A stretch of DNA of 64,000 nucleotides from Eurosta solidaginis (Eukaryota > Arthropoda > Insecta > Diptera > Tephritidae). Made by a program: the position numbers and the translations under genes. Positions 10,355 through 21,663 of the stretch are shown piece by piece (positions within the stretch are counted from its first letter, which is position 1; each line of letters begins with the position of its first letter). Where the stretch lies: the NCBI RefSeq assembly GCF_040869045.1, contig NC_090319.1:341166302-341230301 (forward strand), in the 5' to 3' direction. The notes under the pieces were generated by a model. The model saw nothing but the letters and a program-made list of their open reading frames with translations, had not been told where the DNA came from and made no database searches.

Positions 10355-13300
10355 CCAGTAAGGAAGGCTAAGTTCGGGTGTAACCGAACATTGCATACTC
10401 AGCTGAGAGCTTTGTAGACAAAATAAGCGAAAATCACCATTTAGAAAAATGAACCTAGGGTAACCCTGGAATGTGTTTGTATGACATGGGTATCAAATAA
10501 AAGGTGGTAATGAGTATTTTATAAGGGAGTGGGTCTTAGTTCTATAAGTGGACGCATTTTCGAGATATCGCCATAAAGGTGGACCAGGGGTGACTCTAGA
10601 ATCTTTTTGTACGATATGGGATCAAATGACATGTGGGGACACATTGCAAGCGGGGCATACATTTTGTATGTCGGGGTTGATTCTGGATAGGTAAGAGTTT
10701 AACCTGTTACAGTATCCAGAACGAAGTTGAGCAAGAGTGACACGCGTTTCCCTGGGGAGTATGCGTTCCTCTTCCGCGAGTTCTGGATATTTTTCTTCAA
10801 GTACTGGATTCACCGGGCAATTCCCGACATAAAGGTCCGACGCCTGTCTATGGAGTTCACCAAGGACCTGCTTGTGTTTTTTCGCTTCATACGGCTGGGT
10901 TCTCAGGTGCCGAATTTCCTCAAAATGCTTACGGAGATGACTCCTTAGGCCCCTAGGCGGTGCTGGTTCGTCAATCAGATGTCTGTTGGGATGCCCAAAT
11001 TTCTGGGTATTCAACAGAAACTGTTTGGTCAGCATCTCATTTCTCTCCCTGATGGGGAGTATTCTCGCCTCATTATGCAGATGGTGTTCTGGGGACATAA
11101 GAAGATAGCCCGTGGCGATTCTGAGAGCAGTATTTTGGCAGGCCTGTAGTTTCTTCCAGTGGGTAGATTTTAGGCTTGGCGACCATATGGGTGACGCGTA
11201 GCACGTAATCGGCTGGCTAATTGCTTTGTATGTGGTCATGAGCGTTTCTTTATCTTTTCCCCAGGTACTGCCAGCAAGGTATTTGAGGATTTTATTACGG
11301 CTCTGAATTCTCGGAACAATTGCGGTTACGTGCGCACCAAAATATAGATCCTGATCAAACGTCACACCCAAGATTTAGGGGTGTAGGACAGTCGGTAGCG
11401 GAGTGCCATCGACGTGGATGTTCAATATGGTCGACGTCTGGGGCGTCCATGTTGTAAATAAGGTCGCGGAAGATTTAGTCGGTGACAATGCCAGGTTTCG
11501 CGAGGCGAAAAAACTGGAGAGATCAGGGAGAATGCCGTTTATTTTATTGCATAGCTCAGCGATCTCTGGCCCGGGGCCTGTGGCCATTATTGTGCAGTCA
11601 TCGGCGTAGGAAACGATTGTGACTCCTTCCGGTGGTGAAGGTAGCTTAGATATGTAGAAATTAAACAAAAGTGGGGATAGGACACCACCCTGTGGCCCCC
11701 TTGTTTAATTCTTTTTGCTTTTGATGTTTCGTTTCTAAATTGCACCGATGCCTGCCGACCACCCAGATAATTTGTGGTCCACCTTTTAAGACATGGGGGA
11801 AGGATAGACCCTTCCAGGTCTTGCAGTAATGAGCCATGGTTGACCGTATCAAAGGCTTTTGATAGGTCTAGCGCTACGAGTACTATTCTATGGTGGGGGT
11901 ATTGATTCAAACCGCAATTTATCTGGGTGCTAATGACATTTAGCGCGGAGGAAGTGCTATAGACTTTTCTGAAGCCATGCTGATGAGGGGCTAGCTGCAA
12001 ATGTGCTTGGAAATAAGGGAGCAAAATGGCTTTAAGCGTCTTTGCCACTGGCGATAAGAGAGATATCGGACGATATGACTCACCTACGTTAGCTGGTTTC
12101 CCAGGCTTTAGTAGCGGGACCACCTTGGCCATTTTCCATTTCTCGGGTATGGCAAAGGTGGAGAGAGACAGGTTGAAGACATGCGCTAAATATTTGAAAC
12201 CCTATTTCCCTAGGTTTTTAAGCATCGGCATGGCTATGCCGTCTGGTAGTGGCCCTTAGTTGTATATGTGAAGGCGTTTTCGAGATATCGACCAAAATAT
12301 GGACCAGGGTGACCCATATATATGTAATACCACGAAAAGTATTCCTGCCAAGATTCCAAGGGCTTTTCATTTCGCCCTGCAGAACTTTTCCGTTTTCTTC
12401 TACTTAATATGGTAGGTGTCACACCCATTTTTTTCTATAGTTATATTTTGCGCCAATAAATCAATCCAGTTACTATCATATCTGATATAGAGCTATGGCA
12501 TTTTTTTAATTTTTCGTAATTTTCGATATCGAAAAAGTGGGCGAGGTCATAGTCCGATTTCGGCCATTTTTTACACCATGATAAAGTGAGTTCAGATAAG
12601 TACGTGAACTAAGCTTAGTAAAGATATATCGATTTTTGCTCAAGTTATAGTGTTCACTGCCTAGCGGAAGGACAGACGGTGGACTGTGTATAAAAACTGG
12701 GCCTGGCTTTAAACGATTTCGCCCATTTTCACAAAACAGTTATCGTCATAGAATCTATGCCCGTATCAAATTTCGCAAGGATGGGTGAATATTTGTCCGA
12801 CTTATGCAATTAAAAGTATTCTAGACGAATTAAATGAAAAAGGGCGGAACCACGCCCATTTTGAAATTTTCTTTTATTTTTGTATTTTGTTGCACCACAT
12901 CATTACTGGAGTTGAATGTTGGAATAATTTACCTATATACGGTAAAGATATTCAATTTTTTGTTAAAATTTAACTTAAAAAAAATTTTTTTTAAGTGGGA
13001 GTGTTCGTTCTCAGATTTTGCTAGTCTTTATTTAGGATACATATAGTAATAGGGGTAACGTTTCTGTCAAATTTCATTATGATATGTTCAACGCTGCCAA
13101 ATTACAGCTTACAAAACTTTTAAATTACCTCCTTTTAAAAGTGGGCGGTGCCACGCCCATTGCCCCACACTTTACCAATTTTCTATTCTGCGTCATAAGT
13201 TCAACTCACCTACCAAATTTCATCGCTTTATCCGTATTTGGTAATGAATTATCGCACTTTATCGGTTTTTCGAAATTTTCGGTATCGAAAAAGTAGACGT

Positions 13301-13573
13301 GGTTGTAGTCAGATTTCGTTCATTTTAAATAGCGATCTGAGATGAGTTCCCAGGAACTTACGTACTAAATTTCATTAAGATATCTCAAAATGTACTAAAG
13401 TTATCGTGTTAATGGACGGACGGACGGACGTGGCTAAATGAATTTCCTTTTTCGCCCAGATCATTTTGATATATAGAAGTCTATATCTATCTCGATTAGT
13501 TTATACCGTTACGGACTAGCGTTATGCGAACAAAGTTAATATACTCTGTGAGCTCTGCTCAGCTGAGTATAAA
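10355..13573 (-). mobile_element. HINE-1 copy C carrying a Jockey fragment
   Basis: Read on the minus strand. The hairpin GTTCGG/CCGAAC lies at 10372-10389 and the terminal TGCTCAGCTGAGTATAAAA at 13555-13573. The satellite-like region begins at about 10480, is broken at 10629 by 1.6 kb of retrotransposon, and resumes at about 12246 with CCCTTAGTTGTATATGTGAAGG, exactly the next family segment. Modules with boxes follow at about 12421, 12540, 12690, 12848, 12997, 13147 and 13292, with a GGAC tract at 13416-13432. Confidence 0.8.
10630..12246 (-). pseudogene. Jockey-type non-LTR reverse transcriptase, internal fragment
   Basis: Minus-strand reading from 12246 down. RT blocks occur in order: YRPISLLS, HGFR, ALDLSKAFDTVNH (motif A, with catalytic Asp), a frameshifted motif B near 11690, and SYADD at 11597-11608 (motif C). 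Thumb and connection follow (ILGVTFDQDLYFG; CYASPIWSP), then a long C-terminal stretch with LAQLRSGYCNRLNSYLSRIN and CPACNVSPH. The last is the start of the Jockey C-terminal Cys/His region, cut off by the junction. There is no RNase H domain, as expected for Jockey. Breaks seen are a shift in motif B and a stop where Lys is expected just before ILGV (about 11372). No endonuclease, 5' end, 3' UTR or A tail is present. Copies at 14255 and 60440 belong to the same family. Confidence 0.88.
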
Positions 13574-14254
13574 ACTTGCGAAGAAAAAACATGGGACACA
13601 AAACAGGGTCGTGCCCACACTACATCAAAAGCTACAGTACCACAGTACCAACACCATCACAACGCTTTTTCTACATAACATTTACAACTTACACATCACA
13701 GCCGTTCGTTATTCCTCTTCAAGATGTTTTGTATGCCTTGGCGTACAAACCGATTGGACGTGAGGTTAAATGAGTACCATTTGACGCAGCTCGACGCCGA
13801 AGTATAGAAGCAACATAAACGGTTTAAGAAATTCTCTTTTCAATAATAACTATATACCCAGTAGTGCTATATTATCATATTAGCCATTTTGTTTGAGAGA
13901 GTTCGCAAGACATAGGAAAAATCTAAAGTTGGTTGTGGATACTCAACCTATATCTAATGGCGCCACATATACCCGCACAACTTCATTCATCTTTGGGATG
14001 GAATTCGATATAAGTGGCGAGTACTAAGTAAAATCAATGCTATGGAAGACCTTATGCCTACCTAAACTTAATGCTCTAAGTGCGATACAAGATATCGGAA
14101 GCGAAAGCTTTCCACACGCTTTGTCAAAGCCTACTCTATATATTATATTGTTTTCAGTCAAATGCCTTCAAGCTGCAGAAATTAGCAAGAGATAGAACAA
14201 AGTTGACTTGCTTCCGATTTAAAATATTTCGATACTAACCTTATTTATCCTTGA
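13574..14254. other. No gene recognised
   Basis: Unique-looking sequence following the end of HINE-1 copy C. Short plus-strand frames at 13524-13773 have no motif. No repeats noted. Confidence 0.35.
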
Positions 14255-15100
14255 TAAGATTTGCTAATACTGAGGCTGCCAAAATCTGCAATTTATTGCG
14301 ACATCAGATGGACAAATACACTGGGTGTGGCAGTCGATCAAGATCTACATTTCAGCATTGACATCAGTTCGACAAATATTCTGGGGTGTAACGTTCGATT
14401 CGGATCTACATTTCGGCGAGCATGCAGACGTAATCTTGCCTTAAGCTCAGAGCCGCAACAAAATTCTCAAGGTTCTTGCCGGCAGCACATAGATCAAAGA
14501 TAAATAAGTGTTCGTAAACACTTTTAAAGCAATTGGCCGTCAATTGTATGCTACCTGTCGCCAAAATGTTCGCCGAGCCTAAAAGAAACACACTGGAATA
14601 AACTTCAAGCCTGTCAAAACACCGCTGTTCAGAACTTCCACGGGATGTCTTTTTATGTCTCCAGAATATCACTTACACAGTGAGGCGAGAATACACACCA
14701 TAAAGGAGAAAAATGAAATGCTAAAAAAACAGTTTCTGCTGAATACGCAAACATCTGATTGAAGAGGCCCGGCCTTGTTGGAATTTATGAAGTAACCACT
14801 ATTAAGAAATCCGGAGCTTGGAACTTAGCCGTTTGAAAAAGAAGAGAATGACAACTGCCCTGTGAAACCAGTTCTTTAAGAAAAATAGTCTTAATTTGCA
14901 GCTGAGGAAAGAAACCTCCTCAGGGAAAAGCGAGTCACTCTATCTCAATTTCAATCTGGATACTGACTTAGGTTAAACTCTTGCTTATCGAGAATCAACC
15001 CCGACATACAACATGTATATACCGCTTGTTAAGTTTCCACACATGGCACCAACCACCTTTTCAATTGCAACGACTCTAACACCATTATCTATCTGATTCA
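14255..15100 (+). pseudogene. Jockey-type remnant, thumb to C-terminal region
   Basis: Plus-strand pieces in several frames match the Jockey copy at 10630-12246. Examples are ILGCNVRFGSTFRRAC (14381, for ILGVTF..), then LKETHWNKLQACQNTA at about 14580, a YCNRLNS-like region at about 14950-15000, and a degenerate Cys/His tail with GTNHLFNCND near 15045-15085. Part of the ILGV block is duplicated about 60 bp apart (14314 and 14374). Many stops and deletions. Catalytic motifs are absent, so this is a 5' truncated dead copy, older than the one inside HINE-1 copy C. Confidence 0.75.
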
Positions 15101-15149
15101 ATCCTTAATGCAAGTGTGACGTATATACTTTCATGTCAGCATGGTAAAT

Positions 15150-15770
15150 TTAAGGTCACTTCAGTGTCATATAAGGGTAAATTCGGGGATGGAAACTCTT
15201 GCAATTTTGGGGTAGTTTCTGCATTACTTTAGGGTCTTTTGGTACCGTTGAAGGATCACTTCTGTGTCATTTCGTAATGGGTTTGGAAACTGTTTTGGGG
15301 CAATTTCGTAAACTTTCAGGGGTAACTTTGGTGTTAGGAGCTATTTCAGGCTCCTTTCGGATTCACTTCATGATATTTTCAAGATTAGAAGGGACTTTTT
15401 TGAAATCACTGCAGGATCGTTTTAAGACCACTTCGTGATCTTTTTGCGGTCATGCTAGAGTAATTTTAGAGTACTGCTTCGAAATCGGTTATGGTTTTTG
15501 GTGGGCTTTTGGGATAATTTCGGGATGATTTTAATAACAAATTCCGTCATAACTTTTGGAATATTTCATAGTTAATTTTGAATGGTTTTAGGGACATTTA
15601 AGAATAAATTTTAGGATTACTTGCGTGTAATTTCGGGTTCATTATTTTAGTGTAATTTTTCTTTTATCTGGAGAATCAAGGTTATATTTAGGATCCTTCT
15701 GTTGGTCCTTTTAACTTAATTTCGTCATAAGTTTACAATCGGGTACAATTTCCGGATTGTATGTCGAATA
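15150..15770. repeat. Degenerate minisatellite, about 20-25 bp units of TTTCGGGATNACTTT type
   Basis: Words such as TTTCGGGAT, TTTTGGGATAATTTCGGGAT, CACTTCGTGATC, TTTTAGGATTACTT and TTTAGGATCCTT recur throughout with poor but regular spacing. G and T are strongly favoured on the plus strand. The open frame at 15199-15438 is a by-product. Confidence 0.55.
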
Positions 15771-16928
15771 ATACTTGCTATCTCTTCTAACAATGTGGGA
15801 CATATTTCGGTTCCACATGACAGACAAATTTTAGAAGCTGCCAAAAACAAATGTTGCTGTAACCGAAAAATTCGGTGCCATTCGCCTAAAAACTGAATTT
15901 TAACAATGGTATTACATCTACTCTGTTCCTTAGGCCGTCCGAAGATTTTTTTTCACCCTGCGGATTTTAACAGCTGCTGTTTGAGTATTCTAATGAATAA
16001 ATTGTTTTTAAACTTGGCACGGAGTGGCCTTAACTTATTTTTATAACGAAGTGTCTAATCAAACAGACGCAGAAAGCTTCAATGATCCATAACTTAAGGC
16101 TTTTGCCAAAATCCACATGGTCGCCCAATTGAAGGTTTTTAGCAAAGATGAAAAATCGACTGCAATCAATACCTTATTGGGTATAATTTCCAAATGCTCG
16201 GTGAAGCTTAGGCCTTTCCCTTTTTTGAAGTAATATATATATATGATATAACAAAATGTTAATATGTTGATACGCTTGAATTTTGTTTTTATTTCTTTTG
16301 ATGTGAAATGGCCAGTTATATTTGTTAACGTCCCGTTTCGGTTGATTTGCTGTAGTTCCAGCGTCCACATTCAAGAAGGATGCTCAACTATAATATTTTC
16401 TCATCAATATGTTTCGTTCAATTTTCCACAATATGCGCCCATAAGCAGCAGATATTCATAATGAAACTACACTCACAGAATACAGAAATGCCCATATTCA
16501 CAAAATTACACGTACATTAATACATATGTATGCATATGTGAGCATTTTCACAAATAGTATAAGTGTACAAAAACAAATTCCTAAATAGGAAATTATGCGA
16601 AGTTTGTCCTCAAAAAATTGCACAGAAAATAAACTTCAATACTTACACATACGTAAGCACTATTCTAAAAAGCACAATTTTTGTTCATCTGTTAAAAATA
16701 AATGCCACTGAAAAGCAACAGCAAAAGTAGCTACATATGTACAAAAACAACATTACATTTATTTGAGTACAGGAAATCAGTTAAGAAATGTGAATACGTA
16801 AGTCGCCCAAAGACGCACACAATGGCATAAATAAATATGCTGCATGCATGGGCACATTGTACCAAGACCAAAGTTGAACTGGCCGGTACATGACGAGCTC
16901 ACATAGACCAAATTAATCTGTAGATTTC
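15771..16928. other. No gene recognised
   Basis: AT-rich sequence with several ACATATGTA-type words (16520-16545 and 16735-16745). Minus-strand frames at 16059-16374 lack motifs. Confidence 0.35.
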
Positions 16929-17586
16929 ACCAAGACCAAGACCAAGACCAAGACCAAGACCAAGACCAAGACCAAGACCAAGACCAGGACCAAGACCAAG
17001 ACCAAGGTCAAGACCAAGACTAAGACCAAGACCAAGACCAAGACCAAGACCAAGACCAAGACCAAGACCAAGACCAAGACCAAGACCAAGACCAAGACCA
17101 AGACCAAGACCAAGACCAAGACCAAGACCAAGACCAAGACCAAGACCAAGACCAAGACCAAGACCAAGACCAAGACCAAGACCAAGACCAAGACCAAGAC
17201 CAAGACCAAGACCAAGACCAAGACCAAGACCAAGACCAAGACCAAGACCAAGACCAAGACCAAGACCAAGACCAAGACCAAGACCAAGACCAAGATCAAG
17301 ACCAAGACCAAGACCAAGACCAAGACCAAGACCAAGACCAAGACCAGAACGAAGACCAAGACCAAGACCAAGACCAAGACCAGGACCAAGACCAAGACCA
17401 AGACCAAGACCAAGACCAAGACCAAGACCAAGACCAAGAGCAAGAACAAGACCAAGACCAAGACCAAGACCAAGACCAGGACCAAGACCAAGACCAAGAC
17501 CAAGACCAAGAAGAAGACCAAAACCAAGACCAAGACCAAGATTAAGACTAAGACCAAGACCAAGTTCAGGACCAATACCAAGAAAA
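16929..17586. repeat. (CCAAGA)n hexanucleotide array, about 108 units
   Basis: About 650 bp of nearly perfect CCAAGA with scattered single-base variants (CCAGGA, CTAAGA, CCAAAA). Because the unit length is a multiple of three and has no stop on the minus strand, it creates a 226-codon Leu-Val repeat frame, which is not a gene. Confidence 0.95.
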
Positions 17587-18565
17587 ACATCATAACAAAA
17601 GCATATTACTAAGACAAGGATCAGGAGAAAGGCGAAGATAAAGAAAAAGACCGATATAAAGAAAACGAGGCCGAAAACGGAAAGGAAGACAATGGCGAAA
17701 TCGAAGCCGAAAGCGAAGACGAAAGTTTAGAAATAAAAAATCTGAAACGAAGGCGAAGGCGAAAACGACATAAGATGAACACAAATATTATGAAGACGAA
17801 GGCAAAGATAAAGAGAATTTTAAAACAAGAACGAAGGCTATAATCAGTCCTAAAGAGAGATTACCACACTCAGTAAAACCGGCTGGTATTGCAAAAGAAA
17901 GACCGGCGTTCAATGTTGCCTACAGCAAGGAACACCTAAATAAAGCAAGAGCTTTCTCGCATATGCGGAAAAGCAGATTTCTGGAGGCCTAGAATGCAGC
18001 CAGCTGTCAAGAGGATCACGGCTATGCCACGAGGACACCAAGAATCACACAGTGTATGTCCTTTGTCATAGAAGCGAGTCCTTCAAATACAGCAGAAAAG
18101 TGTAGAAGAGAGCAAATAAGAAATGAGGAGGCGACACATTAAAGCATTTGGAGAACTTCAATGACATCGACAACACAGCGTAAATTAGGTTGGATATGCT
18201 TTGACCTCATCGGAGGTGTACTACAAATCAGGAATACTCCTTTCATATTGCATGAACAAAAAAGTTAAGAATTTGCCTCTAAATACCTACGAAGTCTACA
18301 GGATATACACTGGAACATAGACCAATATATCATTCCAAACATGGAAAAGTTGCACAAAAGTAGTATCAGCATCGACTATCGAAGCCATCGACTGGGCCTA
18401 TCAGAGTTGAGTCGCATTTGGCTCGCGTTTCCACATCCAAAATATCCGCCCCATGAAATAGGTTTTTTGGCTTTAGGATAGTTTTTTGTTTTTTACACGT
18501 ATATATGTATATGTAAGCGTCACTCGCATTTTTTTTATGTGTATGTAACTCTTTTATATCATTAA
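17587..18565. other. Purine-rich decayed hexamer tract, then unassigned sequence
   Basis: 17590-17830 is rich in GAAGGCGAAAACG-like words and looks like a mutated continuation of the adjacent hexamer array. 17830-18565 has no recognisable gene; a minus-strand frame at 18366-18569 has no motif. Confidence 0.4.
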
Positions 18566-21500
18566 ACAAGTAAGGAAGGCTAAGTTCGGGTGTAACCGAA
18601 CATTACATACTCAGTTGAGAGCTATGGAGACAAAATAAGGAAAATCACCATGTAGGAAAATGAACCTAGGGTAACCCTGGAATGTGGTTGTACGACATGT
18701 GTATCAAATGGAAGGTATTAAAGAGTATTTTAAGAGAGAGTAGGCCATAGTTCTATGGATGGACGCCATTTAGGGATATCGCCATAAAGGTGGACCAGGG
18801 CTGACTCTAGAATGTGTTACGATATGGGTATCAAATGAAAGGTGATAATGAGTATTTTAAAAGGGAATGGGCTTTAGTTCTATAGGTGCACGCCTTTTCG
18901 AGAAATCGCCATAAAGGTGGACCAGGGGTGACTCTAGAATATGTTTGTACGATATGGGTATCAAATGAAAGGTGGTAATGAGTATTTTAAAAGGGAGTAA
19001 TCCTTAGTTCTATAGGTGGACGCCTTTTCGAGATATCGCCATAAAGGTGGACCAAGGGTGACTTTAGAATGTTTGTACGATATGGGTATCAAACGAAAGG
19101 TGTTACTGAGCATTTTAAGAGGGAGTGGGCATTAGGTCTATAGGTGGACGCCTTTTCGAGATATCGCCATTAGGGTGGGCCAGGGGTGACTCTAGAATGT
19201 TTGTACGATATGTGTATCAAACGAAAGGTGTTACTGAGCATTTTAAGAGGGAGTGGGCCTTAGGTCTATAGGTGGACGCCTTTTCGAGATATCGCCTTTA
19301 GGGTGGGCCAGGGGTGAGTCTAGAATGATTGTACGATATGGGTATCAAACGAAAGGTGTTACTGAGCATTTTAAGAGGGAGTGGGCATTAGGTCTATAGG
19401 TGGACGCCTTTTCGAGATATCGCCATTAGGGTGGGCCAGGGGTGACTCTAGAATGTTTGTACGATATGGGTATCAAACGAAAGGTGTTACTGAGCATTTT
19501 AAGAGGGAGTGGACATCAGGTCTATAGGTGGACGCCTTTTCGAGATATCGCCATTAGGGTGGGCCAGGGGTGACTCTAGAATGTTTGTACGATATGGGTA
19601 TCAAACGAAAGGTGTTACTGAGCATTTTAAAAGGGAGTAATCCTTATTTCTATAGGTGGACGACTTTTCGAGATATCGCCATAAAGGTGGACCAAGGGTG
19701 ACTCTAGAATGTTTGTACGATATGGGTATCAAACGAAAGGTGTTACTGAGCATTTTAAGAGGGAGTGGGCATTAGGTCTATAGGTGGACGCCTTTTCGAG
19801 ATATCGCCATTAGGGTGGGCCAGGGGTGACTCTAGAATGTTTGTACGATATGGGTATCAAACGAAAGGTGTTACTGAGCATTTTAAGAGGGAGTGGGCAT
19901 TAGGTATATAGGTGGACGCCTTTTCGAGATATCGCCATTAGGGTGGGCCAGGGGTGACTCTAGAATGTTTGTACGATATGGGTATCAAACGAAAGGTGTT
20001 ACTGAGCATTTTAAGAGGGAGTGGACATTAGGTCTATAGGTGGACACTTTTTCGAGATATCGCTATTAGGGTGGGCCAGGGGTGACTCTAGAATGTTTGT
20101 ACGATATGGGTATCAAACGAAAGATGTTACTGAGCATTTTAAAAAGGAGTGGGCATTAGGTCTATAGGTGGACGCCTTTTCGAGATATCGCCATTAGGGT
20201 GGGCCAGGGTGACTCTAGAATGTATTTGTACGATATGGATATCAATTTAAAAGTATTAGTGAGGGTTTTAAAAGCGACTGGCCCTTAGATGTATATGTTA
20301 AGGCGTTCTCGCGATATCGACCAAAATGTGGACCAGGTGATCCAGAAAATCATCTGTCGGGTACTGCTAATTTATTTATATATGCAATACCACTAACAGT
20401 ATTCCTGCCAAGGTTCCAAGTGCTGTTGATTTCGCCTTGTAGAACTTTTTCATTTTCTTCTACTTAATATGGTAGGTGTCACACCCATTTTACAAAGTTT
20501 TTTCCAAAGTTATATTTTGTGTCAATAAACCAATCCAGTTACCATGTTTCATCCCTTTTTTCGTAGTTGGTATAGAATTATGGAATTTTGTTCATTTTTC
20601 GTAATTTTCGATATCGATAAAGTGGGCGTGGTTATGGTCGGATTTCGGCCATTTTTTATACCAAGATAAAGTGAGTTCAGATAAGTATGTGGGCTAAGTT
20701 TAGTAAAGATACATCGGTTTTTGCTCAAGTTATTGTGTTAAGGGCCGAGCGGAAGGACAGACGGTGGACTGTGTATAAAAACTGGGCGCGGCTTCCACCG
20801 ATTTCGCCCATTTTCACAGAGAACAGTTACCGTCACAGAATCTATGCTTCTATCAAATTTGAGAAGGATTGGTAAATTTTTGTTCGACTTATAGCATTAA
20901 AAGTATTCTAGACAAACTAAATGAAAATGGGCGGAGCCACGCCCATTTTGAAATTTTCTTTTATTTTTGTATTTTGTTGCATCATATCATTACTGGAGTT
21001 GAATTTTGACTTAATTTACTTATATACAGTAAAGATATTAAATTTTTTGTTAAAATTTGAATTAAAAAAAATTTTTTTTTAAAAAGTGGGCGTGTTCTTC
21101 ATCCAATTTTGCTAATTTTTATTTAGCACATATATAGTAATAGTAGTAACGCTCCTGCCAAATTTCATCATGATATCTTCAACGACTGCCAAATTACAGC
21201 TTGCAAAACTTTTAAATTACCTTCTTGTAAAAGTGGGCGGTGCCACGCCCATTGTCCAAAATCTTACTAATTTTCTATTCTGCGTCATAACGTCAACCCA
21301 TCTACCAAGTTTCATCGCTTTAGCCACCTTTGGCAATGAATTATCGCATTATTTCGGTTTTTCGAAATTTTCGATATCGAAAAAGTGGGCGTGGTTATAG
21401 TCCGATATCGTTCATTTTAAATAGCGATCTGAGATGAGTGCTCAGGAACCTACATACCAAATTTCATCAAGATACCTCAAAATTTACTCAAGTTATCGTG

Positions 21501-21663
21501 TTAACGGACGGACGGACATGGCTCAATCAAATTTTTTTTCGATCCTGATTATTTTGATATATGGAAGTCTATATCTATCTCGATTCCTTTATATATGTAC
21601 AACCAACCGTTATCCAATCAAACTTAATATACTCTGTGAGCTCTGCTCAACTGAGTATAAAAA
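18566..21663 (-). mobile_element. HINE-1 copy D, long satellite-bearing Helentron-derived element
   Basis: The clearest minus-strand copy. The hairpin GTTCGG/CCGAAC lies at 18584-18601. Perfect 13 bp inverse subterminal repeats occur: ATACTCAGTTGAG at 18607-18619 and its reverse complement at 21646-21658. The end ACAAGTAAGG is at 18566. About 12 satellite units of about 128 bp fill 18690-20255. The rest is seven or more modules of about 150 bp with boxes near 20478, 20625, 20785, 20935, 21088, 21240 and 21387, and a GGAC tract at 21505-21518. Non-coding. This layout is that of DINE-1-like Helentron derivatives. Confidence 0.88.
18690..20255. repeat. 128 bp satellite array inside HINE-1 copy D
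   Basis: The phrase CTATAGGTGGACGCCTTTTCG recurs with TTCG ending at 18900, 19030, 19158, 19286 and 19414 and onward, giving spacings of 128-130 bp. Two sequence types occur: one with GGGAGTGGGCATTAGG and one with GGGAGTAATCCTTA. Later units are nearly identical, which implies recent unequal exchange or gene conversion. Confidence 0.92.

Noticed and set aside
16913..17593. 226-codon minus-strand frame of alternating Leu and Val
   Set aside because: Pure translation of the (CCAAGA)n repeat. The unit length is a multiple of three and stop-free; there is no gene-like composition or context.
18690..20255. CRISPR-like array of direct repeats
   Set aside because: Units are 128 bp with no unique spacers and sit inside a eukaryotic transposable element. 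It is a satellite.
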